Positions 1 through 7,410 of a stretch of DNA of 21,039 nt are shown here, in pieces (position 1 is the stretch's first letter; every line of letters starts with the position of its first letter). The notes under the pieces were generated by a model, which saw only the letters and a program-made list of their open reading frames with translations, searched no databases and was not told the origin of the DNA. The position numbers were made by a program, and so were the translations under genes. The DNA comes from CAUZFZ01 sp963579025 (GTDB taxonomy: Bacteria; Planctomycetota; Planctomycetia; Planctomycetales; Planctomycetaceae). The stretch covers positions 1 through 21,039 of the forward strand of contig CAUZFZ010000168.1 of NCBI GenBank assembly GCA_963579025.1, read 5' to 3'.

Positions 1-66
1 GACTGGCTGTTGGTGGCGGTGCAGGCCGAGTCTGTGTCTGAGGATTCTGTGACATTGGAGAACTGA
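1..66 (+). CDS. 3' end of an unidentified gene (partial)
   Basis: Frame 1 is open from the window edge to a TGA at 64-66 and encodes the last 21 residues of a protein, ending in an acidic stretch (AESVSEDSVTLEN). The next start codon is only 3 bp downstream, and the GGAG that probably serves it (57-60) lies inside this frame, so the two genes are probably co-transcribed and translationally close. The fragment is too short to assign a family. Confidence 0.6.
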   Translation, partial: DWLLVAVQAESVSEDSVTLEN

Positions 67-69
67 ACC

Positions 70-780
70 GTGCGTCTGGTAATTGGATCACTATTGGCGG
101 GACTTGTCGGGCTATGCCTGTGGGCTGGCACGATCCACGCGCAGAATCCGGTCGATGTGACGGTCAAGAAGACGAATGCGGCCAGTCGCGAGCCAAAGAC
201 CCGGACCCGTGCTGCGGCGAAACCACTGAAACCAGTAGATGCCCGGACTCGCGCCGCTGCGCTGAAGTTTGCTCGGGAGCACCATCCCGAGCTGGCCAAC
301 CTGCTGCAGATTCTGCGGAAGGCGGACGCGCAAAACTACAAAATGGCGATCAGCGAACTGGCTTTGCATTCCGAACGCCTCGCCCGGTTGGCAGATCGGA
401 AGGACGAGCGGTATCCTGTTTCGCTTGATTTGTGGAAGCTGGATTCCCGGATTCGACTCGCTGTCGCACGACTGACCATGGCTGGTGATGACGAGATTGA
501 CGCGAAAATCCGACCGTTGCTGGTTGAACGATCAAGTTTGCGGCTGAGTCTGCTGCAGCTCGAAGCGAAACGGCAGACGACTCGATTACAGAAGCTGAAC
601 GAACAGATCGCGACGCTGTCGACGGAACCCGACGCCAAAATCGCGGTTGAGATTGAACGGATTCGCAAGTCGATCGTCGGTAGAACGCGGCGATCGAAAA
701 CAAACCGGACGGAACCCACCTCGAAAGAGACCGTCCGGCAGAAGTCCCCCCAAACTCCTCAGAAGAAACCTGCCCCTTGA
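70..780 (+). CDS. secreted basic coiled-coil protein, function unknown
   Basis: This encodes a 236-residue protein with a GTG start preceded by GGAG (57-60). Residues 1-24 look like a signal peptide (hydrophobic LLAGLVGLCLWAG, then IHA before QNP), so export is likely. Residues 25-60 are basic and low in complexity. Residues 60-205 are rich in Leu, Ala, Arg and Glu with heptad-like spacing, suggesting long helices or a coiled coil. The tail is a Lys/Arg/Thr/Pro-rich stretch. I recognise no catalytic motif and no named family. It lies 3 bp after the preceding reading frame and 65 bp before the DUF1549/DUF1553 gene, so it is probably part of the same rightward transcription unit. A periplasmic helper or structural role is only a guess. 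Confidence 0.7.
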   Translation: MRLVIGSLLAGLVGLCLWAGTIHAQNPVDVTVKKTNAASREPKTRTRAAAKPLKPVDARTRAAALKFAREHHPELANLLQILRKADAQNYKMAISELALHSERLARLADRKDERYPVSLDLWKLDSRIRLAVARLTMAGDDEIDAKIRPLLVERSSLRLSLLQLEAKRQTTRLQKLNEQIATLSTEPDAKIAVEIERIRKSIVGRTRRSKTNRTEPTSKETVRQKSPQTPQKKPAP

Positions 781-845
781 CGCGTCGCTGCGGTCGCCAG
801 ACTTTGGTCCCGCCGACCTCGAATTTACATTTCAGGAGTCGAATT

Positions 846-3560
846 GTGAGACACTTCGTTCTCAGCCTGCTTGTTGTTGCGTTCGCATCGGCGACTGCTA
901 CAGCAGCACCCACCGTCCCGCCTGCAGCCGAGCGTTTTGCCAATGCCGACGGTGAGGAAACTCCCGACTTCCGACGTCACGTTGTGCCGTTGCTGGGCAA
1001 ACAGGGCTGCAACGGCCGCGCCTGCCACGGTTCGTTTAAGGGACAGGGCGGGTTTCGGCTCTCGTTATTCGGATACGACTTCAAGCTCGATCACGAAGGC
1101 CTGATCGACCGCGTCGACGTGGACGCGCCGGAAGACAGCTACGCCCTGCACAAGCCGTTGCTGGAAGAGCCACATAAAGGCGGCAAGCGGCTGGAAAAGG
1201 GAAGCTGGGAATACAACATCCTGCTGAAGTGGATTGCCGGTGGAGCAAAGACGGTCGATCTCGACAAGACGCCACGCTTCGAGAAGCTCGAAGTCACGCC
1301 CAGCGAGCTGCAGTTCAAGAAAGATGGCGAAGCCATCCAGCTTAAAGTTGTCGTAGCCTGGTCAGACGGCAGTCGCGAAGACGTCACCTGCCTGACGCGC
1401 TTTAAGACGAATGATGAAGTTGTTGCCGATGTTTCGAAGACCGGCGAAGTCACAAGCCATCAAGCCGGTGACACAAACATCGTCGTTTTCTACGACAACG
1501 GAGTTCTGCCGATTCCCGTGGTCCGGCCCGTGAGTGATCAGGTCGGCGAAAAGTACCCGGAACTGGCGAGCCGCACGGAAGTGGACAAGCTGGTCATCGA
1601 CAAGCTCCGTAAGCTGGCCATCGTGCCGTCTGACATTGCGGGCGACACCGAGTTTCTGCGACGTGTTTCACTCGACATGACCGGCACGCTGCCGAGTCCC
1701 CAGGAAATCAAAGACTTCGTTGACAATACGAACAAGAACAAGCGGGCAAAGAAGATCGACGCATTGCTCGAACGCCCCGCCTATGCGGCGTGGTGGGCGA
1801 CTCGCTTCGCTGACTGGACGGGCAACAGCGACGACCAGCTCAATAACGTGACGCCCGTTCGCAGCCAGGCGGCTCGGGACTGGTACGAGTGGCTGCGCGT
1901 GCGAATCGAAAAGAACGTCGCTTACGACAAGATCGCCGAAGGTTTCGTACTGGCGAACAGCCGAGAAGAAGGCGAAAGCTTCCAGGAATTCTGCAAGGAG
2001 ATGTCGGAGATTTACTCCCGTCCAGAAAAGGGCGAGAAGCCAACATCCACGTACGCCGAACGCTCGACCATGCCGCACTACTGGGCACGGAACAACTTCC
2101 GGACGCCGGAAGATCGAGCGATTTCGTTTGCCTACAACTTCCTGGGCACGCGGATTCAGTGTGCTCAGTGTCACAAGCACCCGTTCGATCAATGGACGAT
2201 GCAGGACTTCCATCAGTTCAAGAACTTCTTCACGAATACGCGTTTCCGTGGCAGTCCGGAGTATCGCGAAGAGTCTAAAAAAATGCTGAAAGACCTGGGC
2301 GTCGACCCGAGTCTCCGCGGTGGCCAGTTGCGTCGAGAACTCGGCAAGCTGGCTGCGGAAGGCAAGGTTGTCCCGTTTGAAGAAGTCTGGACTGCGAAGC
2401 CCGCTCCTCCCCGCAAGGACAAGAATGGACGACCGGTTCGAAAGCGCGGCGGTGCCGGCGCCCGTGAAGCCAAACTGCTTGGTGAAGCTGAGAAGACTGA
2501 TCTGACTGAGTTCGCCGACCCGCGCCAGCCGCTGATGGACTGGCTGCGGAACGACAAGAAACAACTCTTCGCGAAAGCCATCGTCAATCGTGTCTGGGCC
2601 AATTACTTCAACGTGGGAATCGTTGATCCACCAGACGACCTGGCTTTGGCCAATCCGCCCAGTAATGCCCCGTTGCTCGACTATCTGACAAGGGCGTTTG
2701 TCGAGAACGATTACGACCTGAAATGGCTCCACCGCGAGATCGCCAACAGCGATACGTATCAACGCACCTGGGCGCCGAACGAAACGAATCGCGGTGACGA
2801 GCGGAACTTCAGTCACGCGGTCCCGCGACGTCTGCCGGCCGAAGTGGCACTTGACGCGATCGCTGCGGCCACTTCATCTGACGAAGAATTCGCTTCCATG
2901 TTGAGCGAGATTGAAGGCCGGTACATCGCTCAGGTCTCGGCCGGTTCACGTTTCAACGAGAACCCGCAGAACTACGCGTTGTCCGTCTTCGGGCGTTCAA
3001 TCCGCGAGTCCAACTGCGACTGCGATCGCTCGGAAGAACCCAGCCTGCTGCAGACTGTCTTCCTGCAGAACGACAACCACATTTACTCGCTGATCGATCG
3101 CGGACGTGGCGGCTGGATCAACCAGGTCGCGTCGGAACTTGGCCTGAAGCAGACGCGTGTCGCAACACCCGCCGGTCGCGGCAATACCACGGCTCGCCAG
3201 ATCGCGGCGTTCAAGACTCAGATCAAGCGTGGTGCCGACCAGTTGAAAAAGGCTGAGAAGGCTGGCAATGAGAAACTCGCCACGCAATTGAAAGCCCGCA
3301 TGGCCAAGGTCCGCGGACGCATTCAGGAACTGCAAGGTGGCCCGGCGAAAGAGGCAGCAATCGTCGAGCAGAAAGCCGATCCCGACATGCTGCCAGAGGT
3401 CGTAAGAGATACGTACCTCCGGACGCTGAGTCGTGAGCCCAATGCGGATGAACTGAGTCGCTCCATCGCTTACGTCGAATCAACTCCTGACCAGCTTGCC
3501 GGTGTCCGCGACCTGTTGTGGGCTCTGGTGAATACCAAAGAGTTCATCATCAACCACTAG
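846..3560 (+). CDS. DUF1549/DUF1553 planctomycete cytochrome-like protein
   Basis: This 904-residue exported protein has the usual layout of the planctomycete PSCyt/PSD1 families. A signal peptide spans residues 1-20 (ATA before AP). A haem-like motif of the CX4CH type (CNGRACH) is at 55-61. A bacterial Ig-like (Big_2) domain spans roughly 146-227. The DUF1549 region spans about 243-450 and contains a canonical CxxCH (CAQCHKHPF) at 439-443. DUF1553 runs from about 555 to the C terminus, including NRVWANYF. The GTG at 846 is chosen because AGGAG (834-838) sits 7 bp upstream and the signal peptide follows directly; the longer frame from 777 adds a non-signal-like extension. These proteins usually sit beside DUF1501 genes, as here. 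They are thought to act in the cell envelope, perhaps in polymer breakdown or electron transfer, but the reaction is not established. Confidence 0.93.
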   Translation: MRHFVLSLLVVAFASATATAAPTVPPAAERFANADGEETPDFRRHVVPLLGKQGCNGRACHGSFKGQGGFRLSLFGYDFKLDHEGLIDRVDVDAPEDSYALHKPLLEEPHKGGKRLEKGSWEYNILLKWIAGGAKTVDLDKTPRFEKLEVTPSELQFKKDGEAIQLKVVVAWSDGSREDVTCLTRFKTNDEVVADVSKTGEVTSHQAGDTNIVVFYDNGVLPIPVVRPVSDQVGEKYPELASRTEVDKLVIDKLRKLAIVPSDIAGDTEFLRRVSLDMTGTLPSPQEIKDFVDNTNKNKRAKKIDALLERPAYAAWWATRFADWTGNSDDQLNNVTPVRSQAARDWYEWLRVRIEKNVAYDKIAEGFVLANSREEGESFQEFCKEMSEIYSRPEKGEKPTSTYAERSTMPHYWARNNFRTPEDRAISFAYNFLGTRIQCAQCHKHPFDQWTMQDFHQFKNFFTNTRFRGSPEYREESKKMLKDLGVDPSLRGGQLRRELGKLAAEGKVVPFEEVWTAKPAPPRKDKNGRPVRKRGGAGAREAKLLGEAEKTDLTEFADPRQPLMDWLRNDKKQLFAKAIVNRVWANYFNVGIVDPPDDLALANPPSNAPLLDYLTRAFVENDYDLKWLHREIANSDTYQRTWAPNETNRGDERNFSHAVPRRLPAEVALDAIAAATSSDEEFASMLSEIEGRYIAQVSAGSRFNENPQNYALSVFGRSIRESNCDCDRSEEPSLLQTVFLQNDNHIYSLIDRGRGGWINQVASELGLKQTRVATPAGRGNTTARQIAAFKTQIKRGADQLKKAEKAGNEKLATQLKARMAKVRGRIQELQGGPAKEAAIVEQKADPDMLPEVVRDTYLRTLSREPNADELSRSIAYVESTPDQLAGVRDLLWALVNTKEFIINH

Positions 3561-3568
3561 AAGACCTA

Positions 3569-3682
3569 CTCGTTCCCACGCTCTGCGTGGGAACGAGATG
3601 ACGGACGCTCCGCGTCCCGAGAGTCAAAGCTGGGGCCGCGGAGCGGCCAAATGAGCGTTCCCACGCAGAACGTGGGAACGAG
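3569..3682. repeat. REP-like cluster of four hairpins
   Basis: Four perfect inverted repeats are packed into 114 bp. The first pairs CTCGTTCCCACG (3569-3580) with its complement at 3586-3597. The second pairs GGACGC (3603-3608) with GCGTCC (3612-3617) across a TCC loop. The third pairs GGCCGC (3634-3639) with GCGGCC (3643-3648) across GGA. The fourth pairs CGTTCCCACG (3656-3665) with CGTGGGAACG (3671-3680), repeating the core of the first. The unit resembles REP/BIME-type palindromic elements that RAYT-family transposases mobilise in other bacteria. It lies between two genes that look functionally paired, so it could modulate mRNA stability or partial termination there. No T-tract follows any hairpin, so a plain intrinsic terminator is unlikely. 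Confidence 0.85.
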
Positions 3683-3742
3683 AGTTAGAACAGAAAACCT
3701 ACCAACAGCCCTCCCCGGGCGAATTTCGAAAGGACTGATTTC

Positions 3743-5044
3743 ATGTCTATTAGTCGGAACTGTGAAGGCTCCAGTCGTCGTGACTTCCTGAAGGTTGGTG
3801 CCATCGGCGCAACCGGCCTGACGATGACGAACTATCTGCAGATGGCCGAAGCGGGAAAGGTGAAATCCGGCAAAGCGAACGCCGCGATCTTCATCAATCT
3901 GCAAGGTGGTCCATCTCATATGGACACGTTCGATTTGAAGCCCGAATCGTCGGATGAGTACCGTGGTGAGTTCAATCCGATCGACACCAACGTGCCGGGA
4001 ATCCAGATTTCCGAGCACCTGCCAAAGCTGGCCAAGTGCCAGGACCTGTTCGCGATTCTGCGTGGCGTGTCTCACACACTCGGTGCCCACCGATTGGGAA
4101 CCGAATACGTCAACACGGGCAGCCGCCCGTTGCCGTCGCTTGAGTACCCCGGCTACGGAGCCGTGATCAGCAAGGAGATGGAAGCACCACGCGACATTCC
4201 GCCGTTCGTGGCGATTCCCCGAAGTGCTCAGAAGCCAGGTTTTCTGGGTGTTCGCTATGCGGCTCTGAACACAGGTTCGACGCCCCAGGCCGGACAGCCC
4301 TACAGCGTCCGTGGCATCAAGCTCGGTAACGGGCTGACGATCAGCGAAGTCGAGAAGCGTCACAACCTGCTGCGTGATCTGGATTCCACGTTCCGGGGTA
4401 TCGAGCAGGACAACCAGTTGATCGACGGTCTGGATCGCTTCGGCCAGCAGGCCTACTACATGATCACGTCGAAGCGCTCACGGGAAGCGTTCGACATCAG
4501 CAAAGAATCGGCCGAGATCTCACAGATGTTTGGCGAAGACGGATTCGATCAAAGCTGCCTGCTGGCGACGCGTCTGGTCGAAGCCGGTTCGCGGTTCATC
4601 ACGATTTCGCTGGGTGGCTGGGACACACATCGTGACGGCTGGACAGCTCTGCGTGATCGCCGACTGCCCGTTCTCGATAGCGGACTGTCCGGCCTGCTGC
4701 AGGGCCTGAAGGCCAAAGGGCTGCTCGACACCACAACCGTATTTGTTACGGGTGAATTCGGCCGAACGCCGAAGATCAACACAGAACGAGTCGGCCGCGA
4801 CCACTACCCACGCTGCATGTTCATGCTGATGGCCGGTGGTGGAGTTAAGGGTGGTCAGGTACTTGGCGAGTCCAACGAAAACGCGACCTTGCCGAAGGAC
4901 GAGAAAGGCTTTTCACCCGACGACGTGGCTGCGTCGCTGTACCACACGCTCGGTATCGATCACACCGCTGAATATCACACCAACACGGGCCGACCGATCA
5001 TGGTCGTGCGTGATGGCAACGTCATCGAACCGCTCTTTGGTTGA
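3743..5044 (+). CDS. DUF1501 family protein, Tat-exported
   Basis: This encodes a 433-residue protein of the DUF1501 family, part of the alkaline-phosphatase/sulfatase-like superfamily. A twin-arginine signal (SSRRDFLKVGAIG, Arg12-Arg13) points to Tat export of a folded, possibly cofactor-bound protein. Typical family segments are visible: GGPSHMDTFD near residue 55, HTLGAHRLGTEYVNTG, SLGGWDTHRDGW, and FVTGEFGRTPKIN followed by GRDHYP, which look like metal- or phosphate-binding loops. GAAAGGA (3728-3734) is 8 bp before the ATG. DUF1501 genes typically lie directly after DUF1549/DUF1553 genes, as here, suggesting that the two exported products act together. The substrate is unknown. Confidence 0.93.
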   Translation: MSISRNCEGSSRRDFLKVGAIGATGLTMTNYLQMAEAGKVKSGKANAAIFINLQGGPSHMDTFDLKPESSDEYRGEFNPIDTNVPGIQISEHLPKLAKCQDLFAILRGVSHTLGAHRLGTEYVNTGSRPLPSLEYPGYGAVISKEMEAPRDIPPFVAIPRSAQKPGFLGVRYAALNTGSTPQAGQPYSVRGIKLGNGLTISEVEKRHNLLRDLDSTFRGIEQDNQLIDGLDRFGQQAYYMITSKRSREAFDISKESAEISQMFGEDGFDQSCLLATRLVEAGSRFITISLGGWDTHRDGWTALRDRRLPVLDSGLSGLLQGLKAKGLLDTTTVFVTGEFGRTPKINTERVGRDHYPRCMFMLMAGGGVKGGQVLGESNENATLPKDEKGFSPDDVAASLYHTLGIDHTAEYHTNTGRPIMVVRDGNVIEPLFG

Positions 5045-5064
5045 TCGTTTTCCGTTAACAACAG

Positions 5065-5101
5065 ACACCCCGGTTTTTACTCAGTAAGCCGGGGTGTTTT
5101 T
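5065..5101 (+). terminator. intrinsic terminator after the DUF1501 gene
   Basis: ACACCCCGG (5065-5073) pairs perfectly with CCGGGGTGT (5089-5097), followed by a T-tract through 5101. The 15-nt loop contains a further TTAC/GTAA pairing. The hairpin lies 20 bp after the stop codon and ends the transcription unit on the left of the window. Confidence 0.9.
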
Positions 5102-5277
5102 CCCTCGGGCGTCCACTCTTTGAAGTTTCGGAAATCTGCGATATCCGGCGAGTTGCGAGAAACTTCGCGTTAGGCCCGACTGTTCATGGTTATGTAAACA
5201 AGCCTGCCGATTCCGGCTGGCTGCCCCCCCTTTTGGTTTTAAACAGACGACGCACGTCGTCACGGGAGATTGACAGT

Positions 5278-5961
5278 ATGAAGATCGCAAATTGTTTCCT
5301 GAGTCTGGCTCTGGCCCTCACCATCGCCAGCGGTGCTCTGGCGGGTGACGGCGAAAAGAAGGGCGAAGCCAAAGGCGAAAAGAAAGCCGCCGCTGGCGAA
5401 AAGGGTGAGAAGAAGCCGGGAGCTGCCCGTGAAAAGGGTGCCAAAGGCGAAAAGAAGCCGGGAGCCAAGCGAGGCGAACGCAAGGCTCCGTCAGTGGCTG
5501 CCATGGTGCTGCGTGGGATCGAGCTGACCAAAGAGCAGAAGGAAGCTATGGCTCCGACCGAGAAGGATTTTGCTCCGAAGTTTGCCGAACTCAACAAGTC
5601 GCGGCAGGCGATCTACACGCCCGAGCAGAAGACGGCTCAGAAGGAGGTGTTTGCAAAGGCTCGTGAAGCCGGCAAGAAGCCCGATGCGGAAACCCGGAAG
5701 CAACTGGCCGAAGTCATGAAATTGAGCCCGGAACAGAAGGAGAAGTTCGACGAGATTCGTGCCTCCTTTGGCAAGCTGCGAACGGACTTCCTGGCCAAGG
5801 TCGATGTGATCCTGACACCGGAACAGAAAGAGAAGCTCAAGAGTCGTCGCGGTGGCAAGAAGCCCGGCGCTGGCAAGAAGCCGGGAGAAGGCGACAAGAA
5901 GCCACGTCGGAAGAAGGGCGATGACGCCAAAGCAGCCGATAAGACTGCCAAGTCTGCCTGA
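5278..5961 (+). CDS. small secreted Lys-rich protein with LTxEQK motifs
   Basis: This encodes a 227-residue protein. Residues 1-22 form a signal peptide (LSLALALTIASGALA before GDG). Residues 23-70 are a low-complexity Lys/Gly/Glu/Ala tract with recurring EKKPGA-type words, and residues 190-227 form a second basic Gly/Lys tract. The helical middle has four related motifs: LTKEQK (83-88), YTPEQK (113-118), LSPEQK (149-154) and LTPEQK (179-184). They resemble the LTxxQ motif of Spy/CpxP-like periplasmic proteins, though the sequence is not close enough to assign that family. The ATG at 5278 has GGGAG (5264-5268) upstream and begins the signal peptide; the longer frame from 5233 has neither. A terminator on each side makes it a single-gene unit. 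An envelope or metal/stress-binding role is only an inference. Confidence 0.8.
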   Translation: MKIANCFLSLALALTIASGALAGDGEKKGEAKGEKKAAAGEKGEKKPGAAREKGAKGEKKPGAKRGERKAPSVAAMVLRGIELTKEQKEAMAPTEKDFAPKFAELNKSRQAIYTPEQKTAQKEVFAKAREAGKKPDAETRKQLAEVMKLSPEQKEKFDEIRASFGKLRTDFLAKVDVILTPEQKEKLKSRRGGKKPGAGKKPGEGDKKPRRKKGDDAKAADKTAKSA

Positions 5962-5990
5962 GCTCCTAGAGTCGACGTTGAGTCAAAGCA

Positions 5991-6022
5991 GGGAACCGGA
6001 GTTCGCTTCGGTTCCCTTTTTT
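5991..6022 (+). terminator. intrinsic terminator with UUCG loop
   Basis: GGGAACCG (5991-5998) pairs with CGGTTCCC (6009-6016). The stem extends inward with a wobble and two more pairs to a TTCG tetraloop (6002-6005), giving an 11-bp stem followed directly by six T residues (6017-6022). It begins 30 bp after the stop codon of the secreted Lys-rich protein. Confidence 0.92.
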
Positions 6023-6066
6023 ATGCGCCTGGCAAATTGGACGGGGGTCCGAGTCAGATGCGGCAA

Positions 6067-6924
6067 TCAAGGGCCGTCGTAGACGGGCGTCAGGCGGCGC
6101 ATGTCGGCGACTCGCACGACGATCATTCGCTGCAGGCGACCGGTTTCGTCAAGGCTGCGGAAGAAGGCCGAACCAGTGGTCTGGGCTGTGGAGGACTCGG
6201 CTGTGATCAGGGCCATTTCTCCCAGATTGAGACTCAGCGAAAACTGCTGATCGTAGAGCGGCTCAATGTTCTGTTGACGGCGACTGGTCCAGTCCTGTGG
6301 CGTCGCGACTGGCCTGAGCCAGGTCTTGCCGTGATGGAGTTCGGGAAGAAAGTGTAGTTTGACCCAGCCGTCCTGCTGGCGTTCGAGTCGCGTTCGCAGG
6401 ACGCATTTTGCGTCTGAGTAGGAACGAACGTCTGCGTCGTCCGAAACGCGAATACGCAATTCCGGCAGGGTCTCGGTCACGTCGATTGGAAAGTCCGTTC
6501 CCGTGGCCAGTGCGATTCGCCGGCCAATCAACCGCTGAGACGGATCGTGGAACTCAGGCTGCTCCGAGGAGAGTCTGAGCAACTCCTCGAGGGCCCTGGG
6601 CGGATGTGAGCTGGCATGACCCACCCGCCAGCCGTGTCGCTTCAATTGACGACGTTCGGCGGCCGGTCGACCCGCAATCTGATCGACTTCCCTCCACAGC
6701 GCATCGGTGAGGAGTGCGTCGTTCTGTGGCCGGTCGATAAATAACACGTCCAACTGAACAGAATCTCGCGGCGCGACCATCCGCGGCAGCTCAAGAGGAG
6801 GCTCCTCTGTTCGCTCGTCGAGATTGAACAATCGGCATCCGCTTAACACACTTACGAAACAGATGACACATACGAGACAATCTAACCGAATGCGTTGCCT
6901 CTGACTCGGGCACGGGATCGTCAT
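6067..6924 (-). CDS. predicted lipoprotein, function unknown
   Basis: This encodes a 285-residue protein on the minus strand. Residues 10-30 form a lipoprotein signal: basic RQRIR, a Cys/Val-rich hydrophobic core, and lipobox LSGC with the acceptor Cys30. It should be anchored in the membrane facing the periplasm. The ATG at 6924 is preceded on the minus strand by AGAGG, about 8-9 nt upstream, and gives this signal; the longer frame from 7044 adds an unlikely N-terminal extension. The mature part alternates charged and beta-like segments with no enzyme motif I recognise. It resembles conserved planctomycete hypothetical proteins only in general character. It is divergent from nusA and convergent with the Lys-rich protein gene, whose terminator (5991-6022) lies just past its end. 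Confidence 0.75.
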   Translation of the reverse strand: MTIPCPSQRQRIRLDCLVCVICFVSVLSGCRLFNLDERTEEPPLELPRMVAPRDSVQLDVLFIDRPQNDALLTDALWREVDQIAGRPAAERRQLKRHGWRVGHASSHPPRALEELLRLSSEQPEFHDPSQRLIGRRIALATGTDFPIDVTETLPELRIRVSDDADVRSYSDAKCVLRTRLERQQDGWVKLHFLPELHHGKTWLRPVATPQDWTSRRQQNIEPLYDQQFSLSLNLGEMALITAESSTAQTTGSAFFRSLDETGRLQRMIVVRVADMRRLTPVYDGP

Positions 6925-7059
6925 CGTAGGACCTCTGAACAAAAGCAGGCCCTCGATTGCCGTCGGGACCAGTCGGGACACTAGGGAGAATTGCGGTTTC
7001 GGGTCAATTCGAGTCTGCTCCATCGAGAGGTGGTGTCGTGGCACAACATCCTGCTGCAG

Positions 7060-7086
7060 CTTGACTTGCCGCCGCTTGACTTGCCG
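7060..7086 (+). repeat. tandem 12-bp direct repeat overlapping a promoter
   Basis: The word CTTGACTTGCCG occurs exactly at 7060-7071 and again at 7075-7086, a 15-bp period with a 3-bp spacer. Each copy contains a TTGACT -35-like box. The pair may be a duplicated promoter element or an operator for a protein binding as a dimer. Confidence 0.8.
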
Positions 7087-7104
7087 AGAGTGCGTCAGTA
7101 TCTT
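7076..7104 (+). promoter_or_regulatory. sigma70-like promoter candidate for the nusA leader
   Basis: TTGACT (7076-7081) is followed by a 17-bp spacer and TATCTT (7099-7104), which matches the -35 consensus at five of six positions and the -10 at four. Transcription would start near 7111 and give a leader of about 300 nt before nusA. No other rightward gene starts between here and nusA. Confidence 0.5.
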
Positions 7105-7110
7105 CCCGCG

Positions 7111-7344
7111 TCACTGGACACGGCCCGGGAAGCGTCCGTACTGCAGGCGTTTCGATTCGGGTTCTCACGTTCATGCAGCGTCCGTGGTGTCAGGCCGGGC
7201 CGTATAGGATTCAGCCTTTGGCCGAGCTTCCTTTAGAGGTTTTCTCTATGTGAGCGACTGAAGACATCACCTCCTCAACTTGAGGATACCGGAAGCGGCG
7301 GTTCTGTATTGCAGAGCTGTTGTGCCGCCGGCGATGCTGGCGTG
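7111..7344 (+). ncRNA. candidate structured leader or small RNA upstream of nusA
   Basis: This non-coding stretch has several inverted repeats in transcript order. ACGGCCCGG (7120-7128) pairs with CCGGGCCGT (7195-7203), enclosing two copies of GCGTCCGT (7132-7139, 7178-7185). TAGAG (7234-7238) pairs with CTCTA (7244-7248). CCTCAA (7273-7278) faces TTGAGG (7280-7285). CGGCGG (7296-7301) pairs with CCGCCG (7325-7330). An intrinsic terminator follows directly. It could be a regulatory 5' leader of nusA or a free-standing small RNA. I recognise no known riboswitch class and no tRNA. The structure is inferred from pairing only. Confidence 0.4.
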
Positions 7345-7376
7345 AAAGTGGGACGTGTGTGTCCCACTTTTTTTTT
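7345..7376 (+). terminator. intrinsic terminator just upstream of nusA (possible attenuator)
   Basis: AAAGTGGGAC (7345-7354) pairs perfectly with GTCCCACTTT (7361-7370) across a 6-nt GTGTGT loop, and six more T residues follow (7371-7376). It points rightward; on the other strand only TTT follows the stem. The neighbouring upstream gene is divergent, so the only transcripts it can stop are ones starting within 6925-7345, meaning a small RNA or the nusA leader itself. Confidence 0.85.
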
Positions 7377-7410
7377 GGCCCTGTACTTTGCCGGGCCAGG
7401 AAGGATGGAG

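Noticed and set aside
1668..2816. 382-codon minus-strand open frame opposite the DUF1549/DUF1553 gene
   Set aside because: The plus strand has unmistakable family motifs in this stretch; the antisense frame has no recognisable domain or ribosome-binding site.
3566..4363. 265-codon minus-strand open frame covering the hairpin cluster and DUF1501 start
   Set aside because: It runs through the palindromic repeats and opposite a Tat signal; shadow frame.
7309..7410. Upstream start for nusA at 7309 or 7405
   Set aside because: A start at 7309 would place an intrinsic terminator within the coding region and add a Cys-rich non-homologous extension; ATG 7405 abuts the Shine-Dalgarno, while 7411 has correct spacing.
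6925..7410. tRNA or rimP upstream of nusA, as in enterobacteria
   Set aside because: No cloverleaf with a T-arm GTTCGA pattern and CCA end, and no RimP-like frame, could be found.
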